A stretch of 64,000 bases of DNA from contig NZ_JAKOGG010000011.1 of assembly GCF_022321485.1 (NCBI RefSeq), positions 50,505 to 114,504 of the forward strand. Reading direction: 5' to 3'. Below, one piece after another: positions 48,733 through 60,326 of the stretch. The stretch's first letter is position 1; every line of letters begins with the position of its first letter. The DNA comes from Shewanella electrica. GTDB lineage: Bacteria > Pseudomonadota > Gammaproteobacteria > Enterobacterales > Shewanellaceae. The notes below the pieces were generated by a model. That model did no database searches. It saw only the letters and a list, made by a program, of their open reading frames with translations, and was not told the origin of the DNA. A program made the position numbers and the translations under genes.

Positions 48733-50703
48733 TTACATAATCAATGTGCGAATGTCTGACAGGTAGCTAGACAGGGTCACGCTGAAGCGTGCTGCTAGCG
48801 CACCGTCGATCACACGGTGGTCGTATGACAGTGACAGTGGGCACATCAGGCGAGGGATAAACTCTTTGCCATTCCACTTAGGTTTGATCTCAGACTTAGA
48901 CACACCCAAGATGGCCACGTCTGGATAGTTGACGATTGGGGTAAACGCAGTACCACCAATACCACCCAAGCTAGAGATGGTGAAACAGCTACCTTGCATG
49001 TCAGCCGCTTTCAGCTTGCCATCACGCGCTTTAGCAGAGATATCCATCAGCTCGAGCGACAGCTCAGTGATCGACTTCTTATCCACATCGCGGAACACTG
49101 GCACCACCAATCCGTTAGGCGTATCGACCGCCACACCGATGTGGTAATACTTTTTGCGGATCAGCGATTCACCGTCTGGGCTCAAACTTGAGTTGAAGGT
49201 TGGGAATTCTTGCAGCGTTTTCGCCACCGCCTTCATCATGAACACCAGCGGAGTGAACTTGATGGCTTGTTTCTTCTTCGCCGCCAGTTCGTTCTGCTCT
49301 TTACGGAAGCTTTCCAACTCAGTGATATCAGCTTCATCAAACTGCGTCACATGCGGAATGGTCACCCAGTTACGATGCAGGTTCGGGCCAGAAATCTTCT
49401 GGATACGGCTCAATGGGATCTCTTCCACTTCACCGAATTTGCTAAAGTCAACTTTTGGCGCGTCAATCACTTGCAGGCCATTGCCACCAGCCACCGCAGT
49501 CGCTGCGCTCGCTTTTGGACGAGACAGCTCATAACGCACGTAAGCTTGTACGTCTTCTTTCTGAATACGGCCTTTGCGACCAGAGCCTTTAACCAGGCCC
49601 AGATCAACACCGAACTCACGCGCTAAACGGCGCACGGAAGGCGACGCATGCACGACACCCGTAGTTTGCACCACACCCGCACTTGGGTGATGTGGCACTG
49701 GTGGGCGACTAGCCGCCGGTGCAGCTGCTGCCGGAGCTGCTGCTGGAGCAGGTTCAGCCGCTGGTGCTGGCGCCGCAGCAGGTGCACTACCCGCCACTTC
49801 CAGAGTCAGCACTAATGAGCCTTCAGACACTTTATCGCCAACGCTCAGCGCCACAGATTTCACCACGCCGCCTTGCGGTGCTGGTACGTCCATGGTGGCT
49901 TTGTCAGTTTCGAGCGTGATCAAACCATCATCAGCATTGATGGTGTCGCCAGCTTTCACCAGCACTTCAATCACGTCGACGTCTTTGGCATCGCCAATAT
50001 CAGGCACTTTTACTTCAATCGTTTGGCTACCGGTAGCGGCAGGCGCTGCAGGAGCAGCTGCTGGAGCTGGTTCTGCTGCTGGCGCAGGTGCTGCGGCAGG
50101 TGCCGCACCACTACCAGCGACTTCTAAGGTCAGCACCAAAGAGCCTTCAGACACTTTGTCGCCCACTTTCACTGCCAGCGACTTCACTATGCCCGCCTGC
50201 GGTGCAGGTACGTCCATTGTCGCTTTGTCAGTTTCTAGCGTGATCAAACCATCGTCAGCATTGATGCTGTCGCCAACATTGACCAAAACTTCGATGATAT
50301 CGACGTCTTTAGCGTCGCCGATATCAGGTACGGTCACTTCAATCACTTGCGAACCACCCGCAGCTGGCGCAGCAGCGGCAGGCGCCGGAGTTGGCGCGGC
50401 GGCTGGTGCAGCAGCTGGCTCTGGTGCTTTTTCTGCGGCTGGCGCAGGTGCAGCAGGCGCGGCACCTTCAGCAGCTAGCATAGCAATCAAAGTCCCTTCA
50501 GACACTTTGTCACCTACTGCCACTTTCAGCTCTTTCAGTACACCAGCAAACGGCGCTGGAATGTCCATGGTCGCTTTATCACTTTCAACGGTGATAATCG
50601 CCTGTTCTTCTTCCAGTGCATCGCCAATATTGGCGCAAATTTCGATGACTTGAACTTCATCCCCGCCGATATCGGGAACCAGAACTTCTTTCAAATCTGC
50701 CAT
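48733..50703 (-). CDS. aceF: pyruvate dehydrogenase E2, dihydrolipoyl acetyltransferase
   Basis: 656 residues. Three N-terminal lipoyl domains joined by Ala/Pro-rich linkers, with lipoyl lysines at about 43 (ESDKATMD), 159 and 267 (both [13 protein letters not shown]). The peripheral-subunit-binding domain is at about 345-385 ([28 protein letters not shown]). The catalytic domain (about 420-656) ends with [15 protein letters not shown] (active-site His/Asp). It transfers the acetyl group to CoA and forms the complex core. Lipoyl domains 2 and 3 are nearly identical. 12 bases after aceE. A long open frame on the other strand is an artefact of the Ala/Pro linkers. Confidence 0.97.
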   Translation of the reverse strand: MADLKEVLVPDIGGDEVQVIEICANIGDALEEEQAIITVESDKATMDIPAPFAGVLKELKVAVGDKVSEGTLIAMLAAEGAAPAAPAPAAEKAPEPAAAPAAAPTPAPAAAAPAAGGSQVIEVTVPDIGDAKDVDIIEVLVNVGDSINADDGLITLETDKATMDVPAPQAGIVKSLAVKVGDKVSEGSLVLTLEVAGSGAAPAAAPAPAAEPAPAAAPAAPAATGSQTIEVKVPDIGDAKDVDVIEVLVKAGDTINADDGLITLETDKATMDVPAPQGGVVKSVALSVGDKVSEGSLVLTLEVAGSAPAAAPAPAAEPAPAAAPAAAAPAASRPPVPHHPSAGVVQTTGVVHASPSVRRLAREFGVDLGLVKGSGRKGRIQKEDVQAYVRYELSRPKASAATAVAGGNGLQVIDAPKVDFSKFGEVEEIPLSRIQKISGPNLHRNWVTIPHVTQFDEADITELESFRKEQNELAAKKKQAIKFTPLVFMMKAVAKTLQEFPTFNSSLSPDGESLIRKKYYHIGVAVDTPNGLVVPVFRDVDKKSITELSLELMDISAKARDGKLKAADMQGSCFTISSLGGIGGTAFTPIVNYPDVAILGVSKSEIKPKWNGKEFIPRLMCPLSLSYDHRVIDGALAARFSVTLSSYLSDIRTLIM

Positions 50704-50715
50704 TGGTTATCCCTC

Positions 50716-53382
50716 TTATGCGAACAGTGGGCTGACTTTATCAGCATCAATGCCGTATTCAGCGATGGCTTTAGTCAGCACATCTACTGGCATTTCGCCA
50801 CGATCAACCAGTGACTTCAGCGCTGCGATAACCACGAAAGTGGCATCCACTTCAAAGTGGTGACGCAAGTTAGCGCGGCTGTCACTGCGGCCGAAACCAT
50901 CAGTACCCAGCACTTTGTAGTCTGTTGGCACGTAAGCGCGGAGCTGTTCGCCGTACAGTTTCATGTAGTCAGTCGCCACAATTGCTGGTGCATCTTTTGC
51001 CAATACAGTAGAGATGTATGGCACTTTTGCTTCAGCTGTTGGGTGCAGCATGTTGTAGCGCTCACATTCTTGGCCGTCACGGGTCAGCTCGTTAAAGCTG
51101 GTCACGCTGAAGACATCAGCGGTAACGCCGTAATCTTTCGCCAAGGCTTGGGCGGCTTTACGCACTTCCTCAAGGATGGTGCCACAACCCATCAGCTGTA
51201 CCTTACCTTTGCCTGAGCCTGCGACAGTCTCAAGTTTGTAGATACCTTTGATGATGCCTTCTTCCGCACCCGCTGGCATTTCTGGCTGAACGTAGTTTTC
51301 GTTCATGGTGGTCAGGTAGTAGAAGATATCTTCCTGATTTTCACCGTACATACGGCGAATACCATCTTGAACCACTACAGCGATTTCATAACCGTAAGTT
51401 GGGTCGTAAGACACACAGTTTGGAATGGTGTTCGCCAGAATGTGGCTGTGACCATCTTGGTGCTGCAAACCTTCACCGTTCAATGTAGTACGGCCTGAAG
51501 TACCGCCGACCAAGAAACCACGCGCACGCATATCACCGGCTGCCCATGCCAAGTCACCAATACGTTGGAAACCGAACATCGAGTAGTAGATGTAGAATGG
51601 GATCATCGGTGTATCGTTCACCGAGTAGCTAGTGGCGGCTGATACCCATGAGGACATCGCGCCCAGCTCGTTAATCCCTTCTTGCAGTACCTGACCGGTC
51701 TTATCTTCACGATAATAAGCCACTTGGTCTTTATCTTGCGGTACATATTTTTGGCCTTCGTGAGCGTAAATACCCACTTGACGGAACAAGCCTTCCATAC
51801 CAAAGGTACGGGCTTCATCCGGAATGATCGGCACAATATTTTTACCAATGCCTTTGTCTTTCAGCAGTGCGGTCAGCACGCGAACAAACGCCATGGTGGT
51901 AGAGATTTCGCGGCCGTTAGAGCCTTTCAAAATCGCATCAAAGATCTTCAGAGATGGCACATCCAAGTCTTCAGAGAACTGCTGACGACGTGCTGGCAAG
52001 TAGCCACCCAACGCTTCGCGACGGGCTTTGAGGTATTTCACCTCTTCTGAATCTTCACCTGGGTGGTAGAAAGGCACTTCTTCCAGCTTGTCGTCTGGAA
52101 TTGGGATATTGAAACGATCGCGGAAGTAACGGATAGATTCGATATCCATTTTCTTCACGTTGTGCGCGATGTTTTTACCTTCACCTGCGTCACCCAGACC
52201 ATAACCTTTCACGGTTTTGGCCAGAATAACGGTTGGACGGCCTTTGGTGTTTTTAGCTTGTTGCAGTGCGGCGTAGATCTTCACTGGATCGTGACCACCA
52301 CGGTTCAAGCGCCAGATGTCATCATCAGACATATTGGCCACCATTTCGGCGGTTTCTGGATACTTACCGAAGAAGTGTTCGCGGGTGTACGCACCACCTT
52401 TGGCTTTACAGTTTTGGTATTCACCGTCAACGGTTTCTTCCATCAACTGCAGCAGTTTGCCGCTGGTATCACGCGCCAACAGTGGGTCCCAATAGCGACC
52501 CCAAATCACTTTCAGCACTTCCCAGCCTGCGCCACGGAATTCACCTTCCAACTCTTGAATGATTTTGCCGTTACCACGTACCGGACCATCCAAACGCTGC
52601 AGATTACAGTTGATGATAAATACTAAGTTATCCAGCTCTTCACGTGCTGCTAAACCGATAGCACCCAGTGCTTCTGGCTCGTCCACTTCACCGTCACCGA
52701 GGAAGCAGTAAACCGTTTGCTCTGAGCAATCTTTAATGCCACGGTCGGTCAGGTATTTCAGGAAACGCGCTTGATAGATCGCTTGGATAGGGCCCAAACC
52801 CATAGACACGGTTGGGAACTGCCAGTAATCAGACATCAGCTTAGGATGCGGATAAGAAGACAGACCTTTGCCATCCACTTCCTGACGGAAGTTAGCCAGC
52901 TGCTCTTCGCTCAAACGGCCTTCAAGGAAAGAACGCGAGTAGATACCTGGGGCGATATGACCTTGGAAATACACCAAGTCGCCGCCATCTTTGGCGTTCG
53001 GCGCGCGGAAGAAGTGGTTAAAGCACACATCGTAAATCGTGGCGCTTGAAGCAAAACTCGCAATGTGGCCGCCCAGTTCCAAATCTTTCTTAGAACCACG
53101 GATCACCATTGCCAACGCATTCCAACGAATAATGGCGCGAATGCGACGCTCCAGCCCTTGGTCGCCCGGCATAGCAGGCTCTTGACCAGCAGGAATGGTA
53201 TTCAAATAAGCAGTAGTCGCTTTGTATGGCAGGTAAGTACCGTTACGGCGCGCCTTGTCGATCAGCTTTTCCAGAAGATAATGAGCTCGTTCAGGGCCTT
53301 CCTGCTCCAACACAGCTTGCAGGGAGTCTAGCCACTCCTGAGTCTCCAATGGATCCAAGTCTTGTAGCATATTTTCAGACAT
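50716..53382 (-). CDS. aceE: pyruvate dehydrogenase E1 component
   Basis: 888 residues, homodimeric thiamine-diphosphate E1. The TPP motif is FLGDGEVDEPEALGAIGLAAREELDNLVFIINCNLQRLDGPVRG (GDG-x26-NCN). Further E1 landmarks: GHIASFASSATIYDVCFNHFFR, GGHDPVKIYAAL, EGLQHQDGHSHILANTIPNCVSYDPTYGYE (active-site His loop). It decarboxylates pyruvate and reductively acetylates AceF. First gene of aceE-aceF, 62 bp after pdhR on the same strand, so it may be in one operon with pdhR. Confidence 0.98.
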   Translation of the reverse strand: MSENMLQDLDPLETQEWLDSLQAVLEQEGPERAHYLLEKLIDKARRNGTYLPYKATTAYLNTIPAGQEPAMPGDQGLERRIRAIIRWNALAMVIRGSKKDLELGGHIASFASSATIYDVCFNHFFRAPNAKDGGDLVYFQGHIAPGIYSRSFLEGRLSEEQLANFRQEVDGKGLSSYPHPKLMSDYWQFPTVSMGLGPIQAIYQARFLKYLTDRGIKDCSEQTVYCFLGDGEVDEPEALGAIGLAAREELDNLVFIINCNLQRLDGPVRGNGKIIQELEGEFRGAGWEVLKVIWGRYWDPLLARDTSGKLLQLMEETVDGEYQNCKAKGGAYTREHFFGKYPETAEMVANMSDDDIWRLNRGGHDPVKIYAALQQAKNTKGRPTVILAKTVKGYGLGDAGEGKNIAHNVKKMDIESIRYFRDRFNIPIPDDKLEEVPFYHPGEDSEEVKYLKARREALGGYLPARRQQFSEDLDVPSLKIFDAILKGSNGREISTTMAFVRVLTALLKDKGIGKNIVPIIPDEARTFGMEGLFRQVGIYAHEGQKYVPQDKDQVAYYREDKTGQVLQEGINELGAMSSWVSAATSYSVNDTPMIPFYIYYSMFGFQRIGDLAWAAGDMRARGFLVGGTSGRTTLNGEGLQHQDGHSHILANTIPNCVSYDPTYGYEIAVVVQDGIRRMYGENQEDIFYYLTTMNENYVQPEMPAGAEEGIIKGIYKLETVAGSGKGKVQLMGCGTILEEVRKAAQALAKDYGVTADVFSVTSFNELTRDGQECERYNMLHPTAEAKVPYISTVLAKDAPAIVATDYMKLYGEQLRAYVPTDYKVLGTDGFGRSDSRANLRHHFEVDATFVVIAALKSLVDRGEMPVDVLTKAIAEYGIDADKVSPLFA

Positions 53383-53444
53383 GACACTGTCCTTATTTAT
53401 ACATGGTAAAGGTTGTCGGTGCGGTATTCGGTCCCATGCCCGTG

Positions 53445-54197
53445 TTACATACCGCTCTTCATACGGCGCAGGCTACGCTGCAACCGGCTATCTTCCTCCC
53501 GGACCGACAGCATCACTTCCTCGATATAACTCAAGTGCTCGTTCGATGCTTCTCGTGCGGCTTCAGGATCACGACGAACGATAGCGGCAAGCAGATCTCG
53601 CCGATGCTCGTTAGCCTCAGATGAAGCTTCTTCGCGACGGCTCAGAAGCTCCAAGTTTTGTGCTACGTTTTTATGCAACACAGAAGTTAAACTCAATACC
53701 AGATGCAGCATCGCCACATTGTGTGACGCTTCTGCAATGGCACGATAAAAATTCACAATCGCGGTAGCGACCGCATCAACACCGTGGGCTTGTTCCACCT
53801 GCTCCAGCATGTTTTCCAAGTTTTCCATATCGGCGTCGGTGCCACGCAAGGCGGCAAAATAGGCCATCATGCCTTCGGTGGCATGGCGGAACTCCAGCAA
53901 GTCATATTGGCTCTCTGGGTCGCTCAACATCAACTCCATGATTGGATCAGCCATGCTTTTCCACAGCTGCTCTTTCACATAGGTGCCACCGCCTTGACGG
54001 CGCAACAGCAGCCCTTTGGCTTCAAGTTTTTGAATAGCTTCGCGGAGTGATGGGCGGGAGACTTCAAACTGTAATGCCAGCTCCCGTTCTGGAGGAAGCT
54101 TTTGACCTGGCTTCAAACTTCCTTCAAGGATCATCTGCTCCAGATTCTCCATGATCACGTCGGAAATTTTCGGCTGACTGATTTTACTGTAGGCCAT
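53445..54197 (-). CDS. pdhR: pyruvate dehydrogenase complex repressor PdhR
   Basis: 250 residues from the ATG at 54197 (MAYSKISQPKISDVIMENLEQ). N-terminal GntR winged helix (about 10-75: GSLKPGQKLPPERELALQFEVSRPSLREAIQKLEAKGLLLRRQGGGTYV) and FadR-type FCD ligand domain with metal ligands in LEFRHATEGM, ASHNVAML and NEHLSYIEE. PdhR represses aceEF-lpdA and releases DNA on binding pyruvate. A perfect PdhR operator lies just upstream of its own start. Confidence 0.97.
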   Translation of the reverse strand: MAYSKISQPKISDVIMENLEQMILEGSLKPGQKLPPERELALQFEVSRPSLREAIQKLEAKGLLLRRQGGGTYVKEQLWKSMADPIMELMLSDPESQYDLLEFRHATEGMMAYFAALRGTDADMENLENMLEQVEQAHGVDAVATAIVNFYRAIAEASHNVAMLHLVLSLTSVLHKNVAQNLELLSRREEASSEANEHRRDLLAAIVRRDPEAAREASNEHLSYIEEVMLSVREEDSRLQRSLRRMKSGM

Positions 54198-54221
54198 TTG
54201 GCACTCAGCTCCCTTTTTGTA

Positions 54222-54238
54222 AATTGGTCTTACCAATT
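54222..54238. promoter_or_regulatory. PdhR box
   Basis: AATTGGTCTTACCAATT is a perfect 7-3-7 inverted repeat matching the known ATTGGTnnnACCAAT operator. It is 25 bp upstream of the pdhR ATG, pointing to pyruvate-controlled autoregulation and, through read-through, of aceEF. Confidence 0.92.
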
Positions 54239-54441
54239 ATGAGTGAGCGCACTGTAACAAATCACTTTTTTGTTGTCTATAGCGTGACGGACGTCAATTT
54301 AATCCGTTTTGTGATGAGTATGCCACTACTTTCTGGCATTTATTTGTATTATTTATACTTTAGTCTTACAGACCAAAGATTAGCTATTTTGCACAAAATT
54401 CAAACAAAAACGCCGACATATCCCCTACTACATCGACGCCA

Positions 54442-54592
54442 TGCTCTTGCTTAACCCGCTCTTCGCTCTTATCTCTGCTTTTCGCTCTTATCTCTGCTTT
54501 TCGCTTTGCGCTTCGCTTCTTGCTTTTCTCTTACAACTTAAAGCTTATGGCTTAAAGCTACTCTTTTCTCGCAACTCGCAACTCGCAACTCA
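54442..54592 (-). repeat. modular short-period repeat element 1 (after ampE)
   Basis: Read from the ampE stop on the minus strand: three GAGTTGC units, GAGAAAA, then GCTTTAAGCCATAA and GCTTTAAGTTGTAAG, then AGCAAGA-like units and two 19-base repeats. The same order of modules is found at 57504-57349. It begins only three bases after the ampE stop codon. Confidence 0.85.
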
Positions 54593-54595
54593 ATC

Positions 54596-55441
54596 CTATT
54601 GCACTATGCCAAAGATGGTAAGCACCGCCAGTATGGTCAAAATCAGTATAAAGTTACGTTTACTCAACGCCAGCAAGGCAATGGTGGAGCGAACACAGAT
54701 CGGCGCACCACCGCGCTCTGGCAACACCTCTGCCGCCAAGGCCACTTCGGCGATGATCTTTTGTGGTTCGGTATAAATGCCAAACACCAGCTCGCGCCAA
54801 CGGCTGAATGCAGAGCCAAAGTGACCACTCAGCGCGTAACCTAACGCGACAAATCGGGCGGGCAACCAATCCAGCGCAAACATCAAGTTACTCGGCAGTG
54901 GCAGCGGATGTTCTTCATTTAAGCTATTGAAATAGCGCGCAGTACAGTAAAACAGCACGCCAGCGGGACCAAGAATAATCAGATAAAACGCCACCGCTCC
55001 GTAATAACGGTAGTTGAGCCATGCCGCTAACTGACCAACACGCGCCCCCATCTCTTCAGAGCTGATGCTATCAAGGCAATGGTCATAGTCCAGATCGGTC
55101 GCATGCAGGTAACAGGCTTCTAAATCGCCGCGACAGGCCGCCTGCATATACTTTTTAAATTTATGGCGTACACGCTGATGGCTAAAACACAGCGCCGCTA
55201 CCACAGTCCACAGCAGCAGCGAAGGTAGGCCAAACATTCGGCCGTGCAACAGCCATTGCAACACCAGAACGCTAGCAGCAGGGAATAACAGCGCCAGCCA
55301 GATGCCACCTTTACTGCGCAGTAACTCTTCGGTAAAAAAATGCGCGCGATACCACGCAAACATATTGTCTAGCTGTAACAGCTTAGGCAACAACTTAAGT
55401 CGCTCAATCAATACCGCAATCAGTAATGAAAACAATGCCAT
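54596..55441 (-). CDS. ampE: regulatory membrane protein AmpE
   Basis: 281 residues with about four membrane segments (about 1-15, 45-65, 70-90, 150-170 and a C-terminal helix at 265-280). The N-terminus MALFSLLIAVLIERLKLLPK and the central LYRYYGAVAFYLIILGPAGVLFYCTARYFN-like block (here NYRYYGAVAFYLIILGPAG) are family hallmarks. AmpE is an inner-membrane protein next to AmpD in many species and is linked to beta-lactamase induction and wall recycling, though its activity is unclear. 22 bp after ampD. Confidence 0.93.
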   Translation of the reverse strand: MALFSLLIAVLIERLKLLPKLLQLDNMFAWYRAHFFTEELLRSKGGIWLALLFPAASVLVLQWLLHGRMFGLPSLLLWTVVAALCFSHQRVRHKFKKYMQAACRGDLEACYLHATDLDYDHCLDSISSEEMGARVGQLAAWLNYRYYGAVAFYLIILGPAGVLFYCTARYFNSLNEEHPLPLPSNLMFALDWLPARFVALGYALSGHFGSAFSRWRELVFGIYTEPQKIIAEVALAAEVLPERGGAPICVRSTIALLALSKRNFILILTILAVLTIFGIVQ

Positions 55442-55463
55442 TTAGCACTCCAGCTTCATTGGG

Positions 55464-56021
55464 TCAGCTCAATATTGCCGTTAGATAACGTTGCCAGTCA
55501 AATCCCACTCCCGGATCTGTCTTGCGTTCGGGCGCAATATCACTATGGCCGACAATCCGTTCCTGCGTGATCAATGGGTATTGCCGCTGCAACGCCTGAG
55601 TTAACGCCACCAATTGGGCGTACTGTGCCTCGGTGTAGCCCGAGGTATCGGTACCTTCCAGTTCGATACCCACCGCAAAATCGTTACAGTTGCTACGCCC
55701 CGCAAACGTCGACACACCAGCATGCCACGCGCGCTCATCGCAGGATACAAATTGCAGTACCTCGCCAGTGCGTTTGATCAGAAAATGCGCCGACACTGCT
55801 AATCCTTGCAAGTCAGCAAAACTGGCATCGGCTTGGCAATCCAACGTGCCACAAAACAGCGCTTCTATATAAGGTAGTCCAAACTGCCCCGCTGGCAGAC
55901 TAATATTGTGGATCACCAACAAACTCACTTCCGCCGCAGGCCGTTGATTAAAATGCGGCGATGGCACGTGTTTTACATCTGCACACCAACCTGCCTGCCA
56001 GTTATCAAAAACACCACTCAA
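55464..56021 (-). CDS. ampD: 1,6-anhydro-N-acetylmuramyl-L-alanine amidase
   Basis: 185 residues from a TTG at 56021 preceded by AAAGGAAC; this gives the usual AmpD length (about 183). A longer open frame to 56084 is rejected since the added residues come from a repeat. Zinc ligands and catalytic residues: LLVIHNISLPAG, AVSAHFLIKRTGEV, CDERAWHAGVS, AVGIELEG, and VGHSDIAPERKTDPGVGFDW. AmpD cleaves the peptide from anhydromuropeptides in the cytoplasm during wall recycling; its loss induces AmpC in many species. Coupled to ampE. Confidence 0.94.
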   Translation of the reverse strand: MSGVFDNWQAGWCADVKHVPSPHFNQRPAAEVSLLVIHNISLPAGQFGLPYIEALFCGTLDCQADASFADLQGLAVSAHFLIKRTGEVLQFVSCDERAWHAGVSTFAGRSNCNDFAVGIELEGTDTSGYTEAQYAQLVALTQALQRQYPLITQERIVGHSDIAPERKTDPGVGFDWQRYLTAILS

Positions 56022-56040
56022 ATTATGTTCCTTTTGGGTT

Positions 56041-56102
56041 AGTTGCGAGTGTCGAGTTGCGAGTTCACTGCTCGAATCCCGCAACTCGTAACTCGTATCT
56101 CA
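56041..56102. repeat. GAGTTGC-type repeat, inverted pair, upstream of ampD
   Basis: AGTTGCGAGTGTCGAGTTGC on the left and CGCAACTCGTAACTCG on the right; CGAGTTGCG and CGCAACTCG are exact complements. It lies between the divergent ampD and nadC starts, so it may form a hairpin in the promoter region. Confidence 0.8.
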
Positions 56103-56133
56103 AAACACCTTTATGCTAATCTTCGCCTCATAG

Positions 56134-57504
<1,371 letters not shown>

Positions 57505-58104
57505 CATTAACATCCCCTAAACAATATTTTTTGACAACGTTATATCTTTGACAACAACGTTAAACTCGCCAAATAGCTGACGCACACCTATTAAATAAAT
57601 ATGAGTAAAAACGTGCTGTTACGCGAAAAATTCATAAAAAATTTGCATCACCACATTTAAATTCTGTTCACAATAGACTAACGTTTAGGGGTGGCGAGTT
57701 GGCCGGTGGTGGCCGACCTCATCGTGATAAACTAATTTAGCGTCATCAACTAGCGCCTTTATGTTAATTAACTTAACACTTGTAAAGCCAATCGTTGCGA
57801 CGTAGATCACGTTGCGGTTTGCCATAAAACAACACGATAGTGTTCAAACTAACAAATAGTGTTGCAACAACTGCAGTAACAGCATTGCAACAACCGAAGT
57901 AACTATTGAATTAACGACTGTTTAATTAACCCCGGGGCTCGGCACCCGTTACAGTAGCGCGGTTTTCGCTTGTGGGCATAAGTTTGCTTGTGTGCATCGT
58001 TGGCAACATCACTGATGTTATCCAGCAGACGTCTCAAGCAGCCAACCCGCCACGAGCGCTTCACGTCGCTGTAGTTGGTCAGGGCTAGCTTTTGGAGAGA
58101 AAAA
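57505..58104. promoter_or_regulatory. 600-bp region upstream of pilA
   Basis: No gene seen. It contains paired TTTGACAACGTTA-like sequences (57530-57562), two ATAGTGTT copies, two direct repeats of TTGCAACAAC(T/C)G(C/A)AGTAAC at 57862 and 57885 (23 bp apart), a CCCCGGGG palindrome near 57932 and an AACATCACTGATGTT hairpin near 58006. The spacing of the direct repeats suggests an activator site for pilA. I found no convincing sigma-54 promoter. Confidence 0.5.
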
Positions 58105-58533
58105 ATGAAAGGCATGAAACAAAAATCAGCTAAAGGTTTTACCCTGATCGAATTGATGATCGTGGTAGCCATCATCGGTATTCTGGCTGCGATCGCGCTG
58201 CCTGCATACCAAACATATACAGACAAGGCTAAATATACTGAAGTAGTTCAAGCTGCTGCTTCTTATAAAACAGCCCTTGAAGTATGTGGACAGGTTGAAG
58301 GTACATTAGCAGAAGCTAGTTGTGGAAGTGGGAAAGGTGGAGTTCCTGCCGCTGCTGGTGCATCTGGTTATGTAACATCCGTAACTGTAGGTGGACACGC
58401 AGATGACGCTGTGACGATAACTGTTGTCCCAACCGCTTTCGGCGGAGTAACTGCTGGTGACACTTATATTTTGTCGGGCAAGCTGGCTAACGGACAAGTT
58501 ACTTGGACTGATAACTGTACCAAATTTTGTTAA
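58105..58533 (+). CDS. pilA: type IV major pilin PilA
   Basis: 142-residue prepilin from the ATG at 58105 (GGAGAG upstream). Leader [11 protein letters not shown], cleavage before Phe 12, then [25 protein letters not shown] with Glu5 of the mature pilin, the assembly helix. The C-terminus DNCTKFC and two earlier Cys give possible disulfides. The first 45 codons match the base usage of the neighbours, but the variable part (from about 58230) is richer in A/T-ending codons, as expected for exchange or diversification of surface-exposed pilin. Substrate of PilD; polymerised by PilB/PilC. Confidence 0.95.
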   Translation: MKGMKQKSAKGFTLIELMIVVAIIGILAAIALPAYQTYTDKAKYTEVVQAAASYKTALEVCGQVEGTLAEASCGSGKGGVPAAAGASGYVTSVTVGGHADDAVTITVVPTAFGGVTAGDTYILSGKLANGQVTWTDNCTKFC

Positions 58534-58549
58534 TATAGCTTAGTCTGAA

Positions 58550-60256
58550 ATGCCAACCACTAGCCTCCATTTAGGATTATCCACGCTATTTATCCGCAAA
58601 GGCCTGCTTGATGAAAGCAGGCTGACGGAGGCGGTGGCATTAGCACGCAAGAACAAAACGGCACTGGTCACCACCTTGGTGACCAGTCAGTTTTTGTCGG
58701 CCCGCACTATTGCTGAACTGTGCTACGAAGAATACGGCACCCCGCTACTGGATCTAGCTGAATTTGATGTCAGCAGTATTCCAGAAGACTTCTTAAATCG
58801 TAAGTTAATCGACAAACACCGTTGTCTGCCGCTATTTAAGCGTGGCAATCGGCTCTACATTGCCACCTCAGATCCCACTAACATTTCCGCCCTCGAAGAG
58901 TTTCAATTCAGCGCCGGTTTACATGCTGAAGCGATTTTGGTGGAAGAGGACAAGCTCGGCAAAGCGTTAGAGAAAGTGCTTGAAGAGGATATCTCCTCGC
59001 TGGATCTCAATGGCATCGACGAGCAAGCGTTAGCTGGCATTGAAGTCGCTGACACCGATAAACGCCAAGATGATGCTAACGAGGGTGCCGACGATGCGCC
59101 GATTGTTATCTACATCAATAAAATTCTCACCGATGCCATTCGCCGTGGCGCATCGGACTTACATTTTGAGCCTTACGAAAAACGCTATCGCGTGCGTTTT
59201 CGCATTGACGGCATTTTGCATGAAGTCGCCGAACCGCCGGTCAATCTCGCCTCGCGTTTGTCTGCCCGTTTAAAGGTGATGTCCAAACTCGATATCGCTG
59301 AGCGCCGCGTGCCACAAGACGGCCGCATTAAAATGAAACTCAGCCGTAACAAGAGCATCGATTTTCGTGTATCTACCCTACCGACACTGTGGGGCGAGAA
59401 GATTGTAATGCGTATTTTGGATTCCTCTTCTGCCCAACTCGGCATTGAAAAGCTCGGCTATGAAGAAGACCAAAAACAAGCCTATTTAGAGATGTTGGCG
59501 CGGCCGCAAGGCATGATTCTAGTGACTGGCCCAACCGGCTCGGGTAAAACCGTGTCTTTGTACACCGGCCTGAATATTCTCAACACCGAAGAGCGCAATA
59601 TCTCTACTGCCGAAGACCCGGTGGAAATCAACTTAGAAGGTGTGAACCAAGTTCATATTAACGTTAAAGCCGGGCTCACCTTCGCCTCAGCTTTGCGTTC
59701 GTTCTTGCGCCAAGATCCGGATGTGGTGATGGTAGGGGAAATACGTGACCTCGAAACCGCCGAGATAGCTATTAAGGCGGCACAAACTGGCCACTTGGTG
59801 CTGTCAACATTGCACACCAACTCCTCATCAGAAACGCTTACACGTTTACTCAATATGGGCGTGCCCGGCTACAACATTGCCAGTTCGGTTAACTTGATCA
59901 TCGCCCAGCGCTTGGCGCGACGCCTCTGTGCCAATTGTCGCCAGCCAGAAGAGATTCCCGAGCATGAGCTGCTCAAACTCGGCTTTAACCAAACCCAAAT
60001 CAATGAGGGTTTTACCGTGTATAAGCCGGTAGGCTGCGAACACTGCTCTGGCGGTTACAAAGGCCGGGTGGGGATTTATGAAGTAATGAAAATGTCTGAT
60101 GAAATCGCACGGGTGATCATGGAAGGCGGCAACTCACTGCAAATAGCTAAAATGGCGAAACAGCAAGGCATGCGTGACTTGCGTGATTCAGGGCTATTAA
60201 AAGTGATTCAAGGCGTCACCAGCATTGCGGAAATTAATCGCGTTACCAGTTTTTAA
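58550..60256 (+). CDS. pilB: type IV pilus extension ATPase PilB
   Basis: 568 residues. N-terminal MshEN/GspE domain (about 10-150), then the ATPase with Walker [17 protein letters not shown], Asp box [19 protein letters not shown], Walker [37 protein letters not shown] and His box, and a zinc-binding CANC...CEHC motif (about 462-500). Cytoplasmic hexamer powering pilin polymerisation. 16 bp after pilA. Confidence 0.97.
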   Translation: MPTTSLHLGLSTLFIRKGLLDESRLTEAVALARKNKTALVTTLVTSQFLSARTIAELCYEEYGTPLLDLAEFDVSSIPEDFLNRKLIDKHRCLPLFKRGNRLYIATSDPTNISALEEFQFSAGLHAEAILVEEDKLGKALEKVLEEDISSLDLNGIDEQALAGIEVADTDKRQDDANEGADDAPIVIYINKILTDAIRRGASDLHFEPYEKRYRVRFRIDGILHEVAEPPVNLASRLSARLKVMSKLDIAERRVPQDGRIKMKLSRNKSIDFRVSTLPTLWGEKIVMRILDSSSAQLGIEKLGYEEDQKQAYLEMLARPQGMILVTGPTGSGKTVSLYTGLNILNTEERNISTAEDPVEINLEGVNQVHINVKAGLTFASALRSFLRQDPDVVMVGEIRDLETAEIAIKAAQTGHLVLSTLHTNSSSETLTRLLNMGVPGYNIASSVNLIIAQRLARRLCANCRQPEEIPEHELLKLGFNQTQINEGFTVYKPVGCEHCSGGYKGRVGIYEVMKMSDEIARVIMEGGNSLQIAKMAKQQGMRDLRDSGLLKVIQGVTSIAEINRVTSF

Positions 60257-60326
60257 ACAACCTTGTTCCTTTTTTAGCCTCAGCAACTACCATTAACAAC
60301 AGCTAGCCCACAACAAGGATAACTCT

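Noticed and set aside
49892-50653. 253-codon plus-strand open frame, Ala/Ser-rich
   Set aside because: Complement of the Ala/Pro linkers and lipoyl domains of aceF; no independent coding signal.
57700-58104. Sigma-54 promoter for pilA
   Set aside because: GG-N10-GC candidates were looked for, but none fits the consensus with correct spacing.
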